Source: Humulus lupulus (Eukaryota > Streptophyta > Magnoliopsida > Rosales > Cannabaceae). Taken from it: a DNA stretch of 64,000 nucleotides. Location: positions 73,629,665 through 73,693,664 of the forward strand of contig NC_084794.1 in NCBI RefSeq assembly GCF_963169125.1, read 5' to 3'. Below, one piece after another: positions 34,053 through 44,527 of the stretch. The first letter of the stretch is position 1. Every line of letters starts with the position of its first letter. The notes under the pieces were generated by a model, which ran no database searches, was not told the DNA's origin, and saw nothing but the letters and a program-made list of their open reading frames with translations. Made by a program: the position numbers and the translations under genes.

Positions 34053-35218
34053 TGTAAATCCTAAAATTGGCATATTTTATAGAAATATCTTTTTAATTAA
34101 AAGATCATTTTTACTTTCCCTTTCTTGTGTTTTTTGGAATATCACTTTCCATTTCTTGTGATTTTCGAAATATCACTTTCGCATTCTTTTGATTTTCGGA
34201 ATATTTAGATTCCTTATTTAGCTTGATCGTATCACAATATGATTATAAAGAGAATATGATTTTGTTAATTTAAAGTATATATTCTGTACTTACTCAAAAT
34301 TGTTTCTAGAATATTTGACTTTAAATTTTCGTGTAGCTTAAGATATTAAAATTCTGGAAACTGAATCTTTGATATAATTAATCATTATTTCTATCTTGAG
34401 AATTTTGATCCAACACAGGTATTAGCTGTCCCCACCAAGATTGTATCTGTCAGATCAACATCTTCTAAAAAAGGCAATTCTTCATTAATCAAGATTATCT
34501 TCAAATATTCTTGCTTTTATTAGGAGATTCTTTCTCATCCTTTCTAAGCACGAAATAGACTCTATAAATAGGCTTCTAAGGCATTGAGAAAAAGTGAACT
34601 CTTAGATGCATAATTTGTGAGTGTTTTGTAATATTTGTGAGAGTTCCTTATTTGTATTCAAGATCATAGTATTCACTTGATCTTGTGAAAAAAAATGAGT
34701 GTTTAGTTTTTGTGGTAAGTTTATACCACGTTTATGAGTGAATACACATTGTAATTTGAACACAACTTTTATAGTCTTCGGGAGAGGATTTTTTAAAAGC
34801 CTTGTGTCAGGAGGATGCAAGCACTCGCTGACCATTGAAGGGAGTTCAAGTGGTTGAGTGTTTCAATCAAGATCAGATTAGTTAAGAGAAGTACAACAAA
34901 GTTGCGGCAAATCTCAATAGGGACTCTTGTTTTTTTTAAGTCAATATTTTGTACTTGTGATTCTTTATTAATTGATTTTATTCTTTGGGCGTGGCCCCAA
35001 GGAGTAGGTTATCCAAAAGAGTTTCTGAACCTTGTAAAAATTTGTTGTGTTCTTTATTGTTTTTGCACTGTCTTTATATTGTGTTCAGTTTCTGTCGTGA
35101 CAAGGTTGGATTCTGTCCTGACAGAATTGAAATCTGCTTCAACATTTAATTACCATTCTGCACCTTAATTAATTCACATGATTTAATTAATTTGGTAATT
35201 ACTAAAAACAAAATTTCA
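34053..35218 (+). repeat. 3' LTR of SIRE-like element
   Basis: Starts TGTAAATCCTAAAATTGG like the 5' LTR and ends AATTTCA. 1166 bp with a single copy of the terminal region that is doubled in the 5' LTR. TATA box at 34562-34571. Scattered substitutions relative to the 5' LTR show that insertion was not recent. Confidence 0.92.
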
Positions 35219-38200
35219 ATAAGTCTCATTTAGCTATATACTAAGTTGGTACATACAATTATCCAAAATAACTCTCCTAACTTACCAAGGGATTTAACAT
35301 TCTCACTTCCAATATTCACTTCCAGAAATAAAAACCAAAGCAAATAAAGAAAGACAATATTATTTATAATAAATTTTGAATGTTTGTTATTTATGTAATT
35401 TAATATTAGTAAATCAGTATAATAAAATTTGAATAAAAAATGGGTAATTAAGTTTAATATGATGTATGTGAGTGTAAATTTCCCGATATTTTACACCCAT
35501 GTGAAAAATTGATTGGATCCGTTTTAATATTGCAAAAGGCCTCGACTCGATTCATTCGAGTATTAGTCAAGTGTAATAAATATTGCTAGAATGGTTCTAG
35601 TCTATAATTGTAAAAAGCCTCTACTGGTTGCATATTTGGAACACTAATCAAGTGTAATGAATATTGCTACACTACATTCAGTTGAGTATAGACATCACCT
35701 AAACCAAGTCCATATATAATTTGTAAAAGGACTTGACTAGTTTCATTCGAGCACCAATCGTGTGTAATGAATATTGCTAGACTGGATCTAGTTACATAGA
35801 CTAGGTTTAGTCGAGTATAAATTGGACTTGGTCTATGGTAGACTGGATCCAGCCAAGTACATACCACACCTGAACTACTCCAGTTTATACTTGTTAAAAG
35901 GTATAGGATATAGGAGTAGGAGATGTTGAGGGTGTTGAGAAGAAACCTAATTTTGTTTGCCAAAGAACAAAGTTAGAACCATCAAATCTATTGATCAAGT
36001 CTCATAAATCTTGAGTCATGAATTTTAGAGTAAAAATTGAAGAACTTCCTTCCACGGTGATGAAGAAAAAGACACAAAATTACAAAAATAGAGAATTTGA
36101 TTGTTGTGAAATGGAAAGAAGAACATTCTGAATGGAAAAATCAACTCAAAACAGAAAATACATATACTATGAGTTTTACACAAATTGTTGAACACAAAAA
36201 GTAAGAAAATGAAATTAGAACTTGTGAAACGATTCAAAGTTTGCACAAGATGAGAATCGTGTCCAAATTCTATATTCCAAGCCATTAATGTTGTTGGAAG
36301 CTTCTACAATAGAGGAATGAAGACTGAGATAAAAAAAAGTATATATATTTATACACGCTAAGAACACTCGGCTCACGAAGACACTTCCAGTCTCTATATT
36401 TCTTGAGCACCGCTAATCATCCTGGTCAAGTTGTTGTATTTTCTCTACTTACTGGCCCCAATTATTAGTCATGGAAATGAGTGTCGTGAGCCAAGAATAA
36501 GACAACTTTCATCGATGGTTCCTAAACATAAAATTGTCAACATTCTTGATAAACCAGGCTCAACAAATCTTTGTGCATATGTTGATCATTTTGCTATAAG
36601 TGGGTTTCCTTCATTTCACATTTGAATGGAACAACTAAAAGAAAAGAATGAAGACATGACCATGTTGTGCCATGATCTTTAGCAAGAGACGTGGTTGTTC
36701 ATGGCCCTATTACTTCGTCTCAGTTCCTCAGTTCTCTCGGGAATTTTTTGTGAGTGCATGCTTTGTTGCGGAACTGCATAGATGAGCAAGTAGAGTCTCT
36801 ATGGTGGGGGAAGGTGAAACTCCCTTTTGGGTGGGTTTGGATGAAGAGGCTCCATGTAAGCTGTGTAAAAGTTTTTGCAAACTGTCCAACTTAAATAAAC
36901 CTCCTAAAGCAAACCGAAAAACCCGACCAAAAATGCAACCCGAATAACCCGACAAAAATTCAAACCGCCAAATTATTATATTGGGTGGTTTGAAAATTAT
37001 ACCAACCCGCCCAAATAACCCGAATAAACTAATTAATAGTTTTTTTTTCCATTTGTACATACATATATTATGTATATTATTACATATATATTATATGTAA
37101 TATTAAATATTGTTTTAAAATTTTTAACAATGAATTTAGAATAATGTTTTAAAATTTCAATTTAGAATAATATGTCTAAGTTTGGAAGATATATACTATA
37201 CTCTTAGTTTGTTGAATCTAATTATTTGAATATTTTTAAAAAAAAAAAAAACTTATGATTAGTTTGAGCGAGTTAACCTAACCAAACTGTCTAAAATATT
37301 GGACGAGTTAAATTTTTTTTTTCTTAATTGGACAAGATATGTTTAGATTTCTGCAATCCGATTTTTACATTTGGTTGATTAAAATATATTATAATCCGAC
37401 CAAACCGACTAATAAACACCCCTAGCTCCAAGGGAATTGCTATTTAGCCATGGCTATTGTGAACAAGAAACAAGGTGTTCCAGTTCCCTTGTAGTAAACT
37501 GTGAAATGATCCATCTTTGTTTGTAGATTAGCCATTGATATTGTTTTTCAACCATCTTCTTTCGTTACAAAGAAACAAGTTGCAAGTGTTGCACAAATTT
37601 TCAATTTTTTAAGTGATGGTCCAAATTTTGCAATAGTTTTTTTTCCTTCTTCAAATTTGTCTATCATATATTTTTCGACAAAAAGCACTTATGGGGCAAT
37701 TGTTAATAAGGTGGAATCATCATTTATCTATTCTATATAGAAATAATCAACTAAATATGCAATTCAATTTTTGCAGGTAGCAAAATAGTGGTCACTCTCA
37801 TCACCATTTATCCCGACAAAGTAGAATTTCTTTCAATTTTGACACCAAAACTTTAAATCTTTTATCACATTAGAACAAACTCTATCAGCACAGCACACTG
37901 GATTTACAGTGCCTATTTCAACTCTAATAACTTTTGCCCAGTTTTCTTAAACTTCATACTAGTTGGATATATATAGGTAGAGCGTGAGTGGCTCCGAATA
38001 AATATAAATATTTACAAAAAGAAATGCTTCTTATTAAGAAATACTTTTGCTTTTGACTCTAAAGAAGCACAATAAATTCCAGTTTAACAACAGTGTATTA
38101 GATAAAAATGTGACATAATAAATGCATCTATTTTAGTATTTTAGGAGATGAGATGTGTTTATTAGTATAAGACTCTTATCTAGTAAGTAGCAAATAATAC

Positions 38201-38533
38201 TCTTATTCCCTTTCACTGTGGAATTTGATTCTCTATTAAAAAAAAGAAGAGAATAGCAAAGCAATACCAAATACTAATGCATGCAAAAGCAAATAATGCC
38301 AACGCAGTCGTTTTGAAAACAAAGGGTCAACCAAAAGTCGTGTCTACAATGATATAAAATTATGGATCAAAACATTATTTTATACATAATTATAATTTTA
38401 GTTCACCTTACTCTTAAATACAATATCTTATTGCTGGTCATGCCATCCCTGTAGAAGTGGACCGGATTTTGATCAGCCAAGACTCGTAGAGACTCTGCAA
38501 CAATCTTTGGTTGAAGAAGAAGAAGAAGAGATA
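35219..38533. other. Gene-poor interval upstream of the thioredoxin gene
   Basis: No supportable coding gene. It contains: three diverged repeats with GTGTAATGAATATTGCTA (about 35571, 35652, 35762) alternating with CTAGTTTCATTCGAG-like motifs; an AT-rich block with many AACCCG/AACCGACC motifs (36900-37420) ending AATAAACACCCCTAG, resembling a non-autonomous DNA transposon but without a clear partner end; and from about 38380 the likely promoter and 5' UTR of the thioredoxin gene, the last 25 bases being GAA-repeat purines. Confidence 0.5.
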
Positions 38534-39146
38534 ATGGGAGGGTTTCTCTCTAGCTTACTCGGAGGAGAGGCGGCCGCTGCCGAATATTCATCATCCTCGG
38601 ATCAGCCCTCATCCGTCATCGCATTTCATTCCACGGCCAGATGGCAGCTCCATTTCAATGAAGCCAAAGAATCCAATAAGCTGGTAATCACTTTCACCAA
38701 TTTCTTCTCCTTCTTCTTATTCTTCCTCTGTTTTCGCCATTCTTTTTTATGTCTCAAATTAGGGTTCTGAATTTTTCCTTTGGGGGTTACAAATTGGATG
38801 AGAGAAGATTGTCATCGATTTCTCGGCGACCTGGTGCGGTCCCTGCAAGATGATGGAGCCAATCTTCAATGCCTTGTCTACTAAGTTCGCCACCGCTGAC
38901 TTTGTGAAGATCGATGTCGACGAGTTGTCCGTACGTTTTTTTCCCCAAATTACAATCTTCAAATTTCCATTTGTACATATTTGGTTTTGAATATTTAACT
39001 CTCTTCCTCTGTCTCAGGAAGTAGCGCAGGAATTTGGTGTGCAGGCGATGCCGACGTTCGTGTTGGTGAAGAAAGGAAAGGAAGTGGATAGGGTTATCGG
39101 AGCGAAGAAGGATGAACTTGAGAAGAAGGTTCAGAAACACCTCTAA
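38534..39146 (+). CDS. Thioredoxin h-type (three exons)
   Basis: A small cytosolic or membrane-associated thiol-disulfide reductase. Exons 38534-38683, 38808-38930 and 39018-39146 join in frame with GT/AG introns of 124 and 87 bp, giving 133 residues, usual for plant Trx h. The active site WCGPC (in [14 protein letters not shown]) begins exon 2, KIDVDELS closes it, and exon 3 has the cis-proline segment [20 protein letters not shown]. The N-terminus [12 protein letters not shown] carries Gly2, as in subgroup h2 thioredoxins that can be myristoylated; myristoylation is inferred. ATG 38534 is the first in-frame ATG, after a purine-rich leader. No stops or shifts: this is the only intact host gene in the window. 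The intron after the first KL of the core is at the usual plant Trx h place. Confidence 0.95.
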
Positions 39147-39889
39147 ATTCTAAACCATAGTAGGATCTTCCTTCTGTTTAGGTCTGATTCTCGCTTCGAA
39201 CTTTGTATGTTTTTTCTTTCCTTGTATTTGGGTTGAAATTTCCAGTTTCGTAAATGAAAATTGATACTTATGGTGAAATATTTCAACACTTGATTTCGAT
39301 AATTATCGTTATATTCCCAAGTATTTGTTGCTACGTTTTACAATTCCGTTAATTCAAATATAAGCACCACAATAGCAATCGTGGTATGATCGTATCTTCA
39401 TCTTTTTCGCTCAGTCGGAAGCCATATATAGATGGAGGATACTGTCATTTTAAGATCATGTCGTTTATGTGCTATGCTAGCTGTATGTTTTGAGCAGTCG
39501 ATGATGAAGATTGTGGCAATGAAAACAACGAAAGCAGTTCTTGAGGATGTCTACCCATTAAAATTTTAAGTGCTACAACTCTGAAGCTATAAACGTCACA
39601 TTTCATTTTTAAGCAAGTTCTGCATTCACAACAAAATTGATATATGTATATTATATAAACATATGCTAAATGAAGGAACCTTTTGCTGTTTATTACGATA
39701 TAATATTTTCTAATTCAAAACATGCAGTTGAAATTTAGACAATAGGATTTTTGTTTGTTTAAGGCAAATTGTAAGGGCAGCCCAAAAGACAATGAAAATG
39801 GGTATAATAATTCTAGAATTGTTCATAAATATCTTACTCCAGTTAGATTTAGATCGAGGGAAGAAAGATAAAGATATGTTATTACTACA
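39147..39889 (+). other. Thioredoxin 3' flank
   Basis: The first ~120 bases after the stop are T-rich 3' UTR. The rest is AT-rich and I see no gene. The left border of the next retrotransposon lies somewhere around 39.9 kb. Confidence 0.5.
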
Positions 39890-40039
39890 TGTGGATACCA
39901 AAAATCCTACTTGCACGAGGCTTCCGCCTTGTGCTCTTCAAATCATAGACTTGAGATGGAAGCAACGAAGCCCGACCTTACGCCTTGCGCTAAGAGGCCC
40001 GCGATAGAACTAAGCTAGACATGGTCTTGGGCCACAGGC

Positions 40040-40420
40040 CTTCGTCTCACGCCAGGAGGGGGCCTCGCACCTGGAGGATTCCCCGTGCCTCAGAGGGACC
40101 TCGCACTGAGAGGGCCTCGCGCCCAAAAGGTCTCGCGCGCGTGAAGGGTATCGTTCGCCTCAGAGGGTCTTGCACGCTTGGCCTCGCGCCCAAAGGGTCT
40201 TGCGCGCTTGGAGGGTCTCGCACGCCTGGAAGGCCTCGCGCGCCTTAGAGGGCCTCGCGCCCAAAGGGTCTGGCGCGCCTCGGAGGGTCTCGCGCGCCTC
40301 GTGTCAAGAGGGGCCTCGCACCCAGAGGATGCCCCGTGCCTCGGAGGGACCTCATGTCGGGAAGGCCTCGCACCCAGAAGGTCTCGCGCGACTAGAAGGT
40401 GCCCCATGCATCAGGACGCG
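40040..40420 (+). repeat. GC-rich degenerate tandem repeats in the LTR
   Basis: Many imperfect ~18-30 bp units of the type GAGGGTCTCGCGCGCCT and GGCCTCGCGCCC, very rich in CpG against the AT-rich surroundings. Long open frames on both strands here arise from GC content and repetition and are not credible proteins. Confidence 0.85.
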
Positions 40421-40980
40421 CCTCGCGCAACTACCCAAGGACACAACCTCGCGCAACGGTCCAAGGACACCGTCTCGTGCCAACAACCCATGCACATGTC
40501 AGGACGCACCATGCACCTCGCACCAGGCGCCTCATGCCAATTCCTCGTGCATCATCCAGGACGCGCCTCACGCAATGCACCTTGGGACCGTGCCTCCTAA
40601 TAGGACCCATAAAGACTTCAATATCTAAAGGTAAAATCCTAAGTATAGCTCAGAGATCATACATGTACAAAGCATGTACGGGGTACAACCCTTAAGACCT
40701 TGGATGTTTGATCTTAATATACACGCCAGACAAGTAGTGGTCGTACGAGTGAGGTACCTGTTGTGGTCCTCACCAGCCAATCTCTGACCCTCATACTAAG
40801 CAAGTAAGGGAGGCACAATCGAGTACTAAAGTGGAGGCGCTCCCACAGACTCTGACCATGTACTGAAGCCGACACCACAACCTTCTGCTCCACAATGACC
40901 TGTGCCACGACCTTGACAATGTACATACGCACAATCTTGTCCCCTGGGGTCACAATGTATCAGGGGCCATTAGAGCCCCA

Positions 40981-40990
40981 CTATAAATGG
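40981..40990 (+). promoter_or_regulatory. TATA-like box, Tat element E LTR
   Basis: CTATAAATGG about 200 bp before the LTR end, in the expected place for the LTR promoter. Confidence 0.55.
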
Positions 40991-41188
40991 ATCTTCTCCT
41001 CTCCATCTAACGGGTGGGAAAATTCTTGTAATATCAGACTATTCTAAGAGTAATATACAAGTTTTTCTTCTATTGTTCATTGGCAATCCTCCCCCATATT
41101 TCTACAAGTTCTTTTGCATTCATTAGGTTTTGATTAATTCTTTGAGTTTTCCATCCATATTTCGTTGACGAGTTTCTACCGTTAACAG

Positions 41189-41208
41189 TTTGGTGCCGTC
41201 TGTGGAAA
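41189..41208 (+). promoter_or_regulatory. Primer binding site region, element E
   Basis: GTTTGGTGCCGTCTGTGGAA follows the LTR end directly. This is the typical primer-site context of Tat-type gypsy elements; the matching tRNA is not assigned here. Confidence 0.65.
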
Positions 41209-41294
41209 TGATAAGTGCCAAGCCACTGTTCTTCCATTGATTTCGGCAGGAAAAGATGCCAAGACGCTCTAAGTGACTGAGAGAGCCACGAGAG

Positions 41295-42574
41295 GTGGAG
41301 GTCCACCTCGACGTAGATCAGCTGAAAGCCTCAATGAAAATTCCTCCGCCACCCAAAAATGTGGATGCACCAAAGGAGCCCACGGTTCCTGGGAATGAAA
41401 AGGAGGCTTCATCCCCAACTGTCCAGCCTGATGAGAACCATCCGCGATCTGCGGCTGCTCCCGCGAGAGATGTTGGAGAGCTTCCACCCCCAAGGCCACC
41501 ACGGGGGTCGAACTTCGGCCGGCAAGATCCGGGTCCATCAACGCACAAGCCAGGCAAGAGTCACCGAGTGCATTCTATAAGCTCGAGCTCTAGGTCTCAA
41601 TATTATGAAGAGGAGATATGCGAGTTACATCGGAAGAACCAAAGGCTAGAAATCACCTTAGAAAATATGCAAGAGGTGTTGAACGGCCTGCTACAAGGAA
41701 AATCAAGCGTGCCCCTTCCTAGGCGAAAGGAAAAAGGCCCAGAGGGTGGAGAAACCACGGTCCCTGTGGATGATGGGAGGACTCGACTCTCCACTAGTAA
41801 TACCCCTCGGACAAAGCAGCGTGAACATCCTGGGAAGGCGAAGCTGCCCCAGAGGCTAGAGCAGAAGAACAACGCTAACCCTCATAATGACGCCGAAGTC
41901 ACCTCTAGGGAGGCGCCACCTGACCTAAGAGAAAAACTCAATAGAAGGAGGTCTGAAGTAAAGACAACACCTCCCGTGGCCCCTCTGAAGGGTAGAGAAA
42001 AGAGAAAGCTCGACCCTACCGAGCTAAGGGACTCCTTGAATAGGAGGCGACAAGAGCTAGACACCGAGATGAGGAGCCTTCGGAGCAAGATCGTCACGGC
42101 GTCTGGGGGGCACATTACCGATGAAGAGTTCGACTACGAGTCGCCCCTCACGCGAGAAATCCAGTTGGAACGACTCCCAGGCTAACTTTAAAGAACCTCA
42201 TATGACCCCCTATGAGGGAAATACGGACCCCAAATACCATCTAGACGCGTTCAATGACATGATGAAATTGAGAGAAATTAATAGCAGGGCCAGGTGCCAC
42301 TGCTTCGCTGTCACGTTAAAAGGATCTGCGTACAAATAGTTCAAGAGACTCCGACCAGGTTCTATTAGGTCATGGCAACAATTTTCCGACGAGTTTCACC
42401 AACAACATCATGCCATACGCGATTATACCGTACTAGGAACTAGCCTCGCTAATATAAAGCAAGGTGAAGGAGAGAGCTTAAAGAGCTACATCCACAGGTT
42501 CAACATGGAGGCGGCTAAAGTGGGAAGCCTAACTAGGGGATAATTCAAGATGGCGATCAAGATGACCCCTTGGT
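41295..42574 (+). pseudogene. Tat gag of element E
   Basis: The N-terminal part (about 41333-42185) is Pro- and Arg-rich with a helix (YYEEEICELHRKNQRLEITL) and two copies of a motif LREKLNRRR / LRDSLNRRR. The first in-frame ATG is at 41334. A stop at 42183 is followed in a shifted frame by the classic capsid: FKEPHMTPYEGNTDPKYHLD, AFNDMMKLREINSRARCHCF, LKGSAYK-stop-FKRLRPGSI, then SWQQFSDEFHQQHHAIRDYT and KQGEGESLKSYIHRFNMEAA. It ends at the element D insertion (42574). One frameshift and at least three stops break it. Confidence 0.85.
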
Positions 42575-44491
42575 TGTAAGGACCCAACTATTTCTAAGAC
42601 CTTGGACCATTAAAACTAATAGACATAGTTACTACTTTGAAGAAAAACATACATAAGAAATAATCATAACTTTATTAAAACTCCAAAATGTTGTGCAAAT
42701 TACAATATAAATTATAAAATGTGGTATGGGTACCCATTGTTTAATAAAACATAAAACATAACTTTAAATTATTTGTTCAAAACTAAATGCGGAATTACAA
42801 AAGAAAACATAATTCAAAATCTAAAATAAACGTCATCCTCGATCGACTCGCAGCCCATTCATTCCATTCATCCTCAACACACAAGTCAAGCCACCAAGAA
42901 TCCTTCTGCCTCCGTATCTAGTTTCCTGCATCACACTAAAAAAAATAAAGGAGTGAGCCTAATGCCCAGTAAGGAAAATCTTAGAACAACGTATAACATA
43001 AATCATATACATAAGACTATATCATAAACATATACTATAAAACATATATCATATAAGACTACAATGGCCATCATACTTCTTGGGGCTTGTTAACTAAGAA
43101 AGTCATATGCCCATAAATTATTGGAGCTTGCTAGCTAGACAAGTCATGTGCCCAAGGACTATTAACAGACTATACATAACGTAAACGTAAACGTAACATA
43201 ACATATTATATAAACATATAAAATCTATCATATTTTCCTTACCAAAACCGGGATATTTGAGAACAAGAGCGGGATTAGAACACTCCTAAAACAAAAAGTA
43301 AGAATGGTGAGTTTCTAAAGAAAAGAGATGAAAAGGAAACTAAATCATCAAAGAAGAAACTTACAGAGAAGAACCTTAAATCAAAGAACTTAAACACCTA
43401 ACCACAAAACCATAAACAGAAGTTAAGATCTGAAAGAAGCTTAAGGAAAACTAATGAATCATAAAGAAGAGAACTTATGAATAATATTACCTTGGATGAA
43501 CTAGAACCGATCTACACTTCAATATCAAAAACACACTTTATCTCACTAACCAAGTGTTTATAAAGCTTAAGATGATAAAGTTTTTATCCCCAAAACCCAA
43601 GTGTATCACTCTATAGAAATCCTAGCAGCTTGAAGGCTTTGAACACAACTTGAAGAATGAGAGAAATGGCTGGGTACTAGGTCTTATTTATAGAGTTCAA
43701 GGAATGAAAATATCTCCTTTTTGGCTTGAATAAAATAATGAATATTAAATGAAAAATACTTGAATATTCGGTCAACAGATGCTTAAGACTCGGTCAAAAA
43801 CGTTCAGAGGCAAGTCAAGAGGTTAAGGGATGAATCAAGCTCAGATTTCTTGGAGTTCGAAAAACCACTCTTAGGGTCGATATATTGCCTGACCCTATAT
43901 CCCGAGTGCTCGTGTTTTCGTTCGTGCAAAGTCAACGTGTTTTCCGTATCTCCCGTGCTGCGATATATCGCCTCTAAGGTTGTGATATGTCGGCATACGT
44001 AGATAATTTAAACACGTTTTTGCACGAATTTAGGATAATTAGAGTTGATTAATAAGGTTTAACTGAGTAATATGTGATTCCAGCAAGTTCTGGAAGGGTC
44101 TAGAGCTTCTATTATTGAATTATCCATTTAAAATGCTTAAATCCTCAAATAAACAAGATTGTGACAAGTGTCATGTTCTTAATGGTTCTGGAAGATTATA
44201 GAGTTTCTAGAACTTTCTTTTATTTAAACTATAAATAAACACGATTATGACAAGTGTCATACTCTTGATGGTTCTATCTAAACCTTAGGTTATAATTAAA
44301 ATATTTCTATGAAAAAAAATATTAATCAAACCTTATGTTATAATTAATATTTCTAAACTATAGGTTAAACTTTTAAAATCCATAACTATTGGTACGAGTG
44401 TCCTACTAAGTCCCGGTTTGAACCAAAATCCACGAAATCTAAAATACTACTAACTATCTAGCTAGCTAAGTAAACATTCTGGGACTCTACA
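42575..44491 (-). repeat. 3' LTR of element D
   Basis: Plus-strand ends TGTAAGGACCC and GGGACTCTACA. 1917 bp. It lacks one CATATGCCC box, one palindrome segment and a ~30-bp stretch that are present in the 5' LTR. TATA at 43684-43693, palindromes at 43878 (imperfect) and 43971-43980. Confidence 0.95.
43684..43693 (-). promoter_or_regulatory. TATA box, element D 3' LTR
   Basis: Minus strand CTATAAATAA, one base different from the family CTATAAATAG. Confidence 0.55.
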
Positions 44492-44505
44492 ATTCTCCCC
44501 TACTA
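44492..44505 (-). promoter_or_regulatory. Polypurine tract, element D
   Basis: The minus strand reads AGTAGGGGAGAAT next to the 3' LTR, the expected plus-strand primer. Confidence 0.85.
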
Positions 44506-44527
44506 CAAAGAATTTCGTCCCCGAAAT

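Larger units (their letters stand above)
22436..35218 (+). mobile_element. SIRE/Maximus-like Ty1/copia retrotransposon
   Basis: A complete but degraded plus-strand copia element: 5' LTR, Met primer site, gag with zinc knuckles, protease-integrase-RT-RNase H in copia order, a long spacer, an additional ORF, polypurine tract and 3' LTR. Flanking 5-mers ATATG (22431-22435) and ATAAG (35219-35223) match at 4 of 5. The gag block (PLLLNDSNYPYWKVRMRALI, SGWTPP) and the extra 3' gene position point to the SIRE lineage. Without the nested solo LTR it is about 10.9 kb. Many stops show it is old. Confidence 0.88.
39890..41188 (+). repeat. 5' LTR of Tat element E (left end approximate)
   Basis: The right end TACCGTTAACA is followed by GTTTGGTGCCGTCTGTGG, the usual LTR/primer-site junction of this lineage. 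It includes the GC-rich repeat block (40040-40420), a TATA-like CTATAAATGG (40981), and a T-rich leader. The left end lies near 39.89 kb but could not be fixed without the second LTR. Confidence 0.6.

Noticed and set aside
36025..37060. Possible small genes in the interval before thioredoxin
   Set aside because: Only short frames without domains, start context or splice support. AT composition alone explains them.
36900..37425. A hAT-type miniature element
   Set aside because: Only one plausible end (AATAAACACCCCTAG) is visible. I could not find a matching inverted end or an 8-bp duplication, so it is mentioned only in the interval entry.
40021..40695. Several overlapping long open frames on both strands over the GC-rich repeats
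   Set aside because: All frames are open because the block is GC-rich and repetitive. The peptides are Arg/Pro/Ala low complexity without domains, and they lie inside an LTR.
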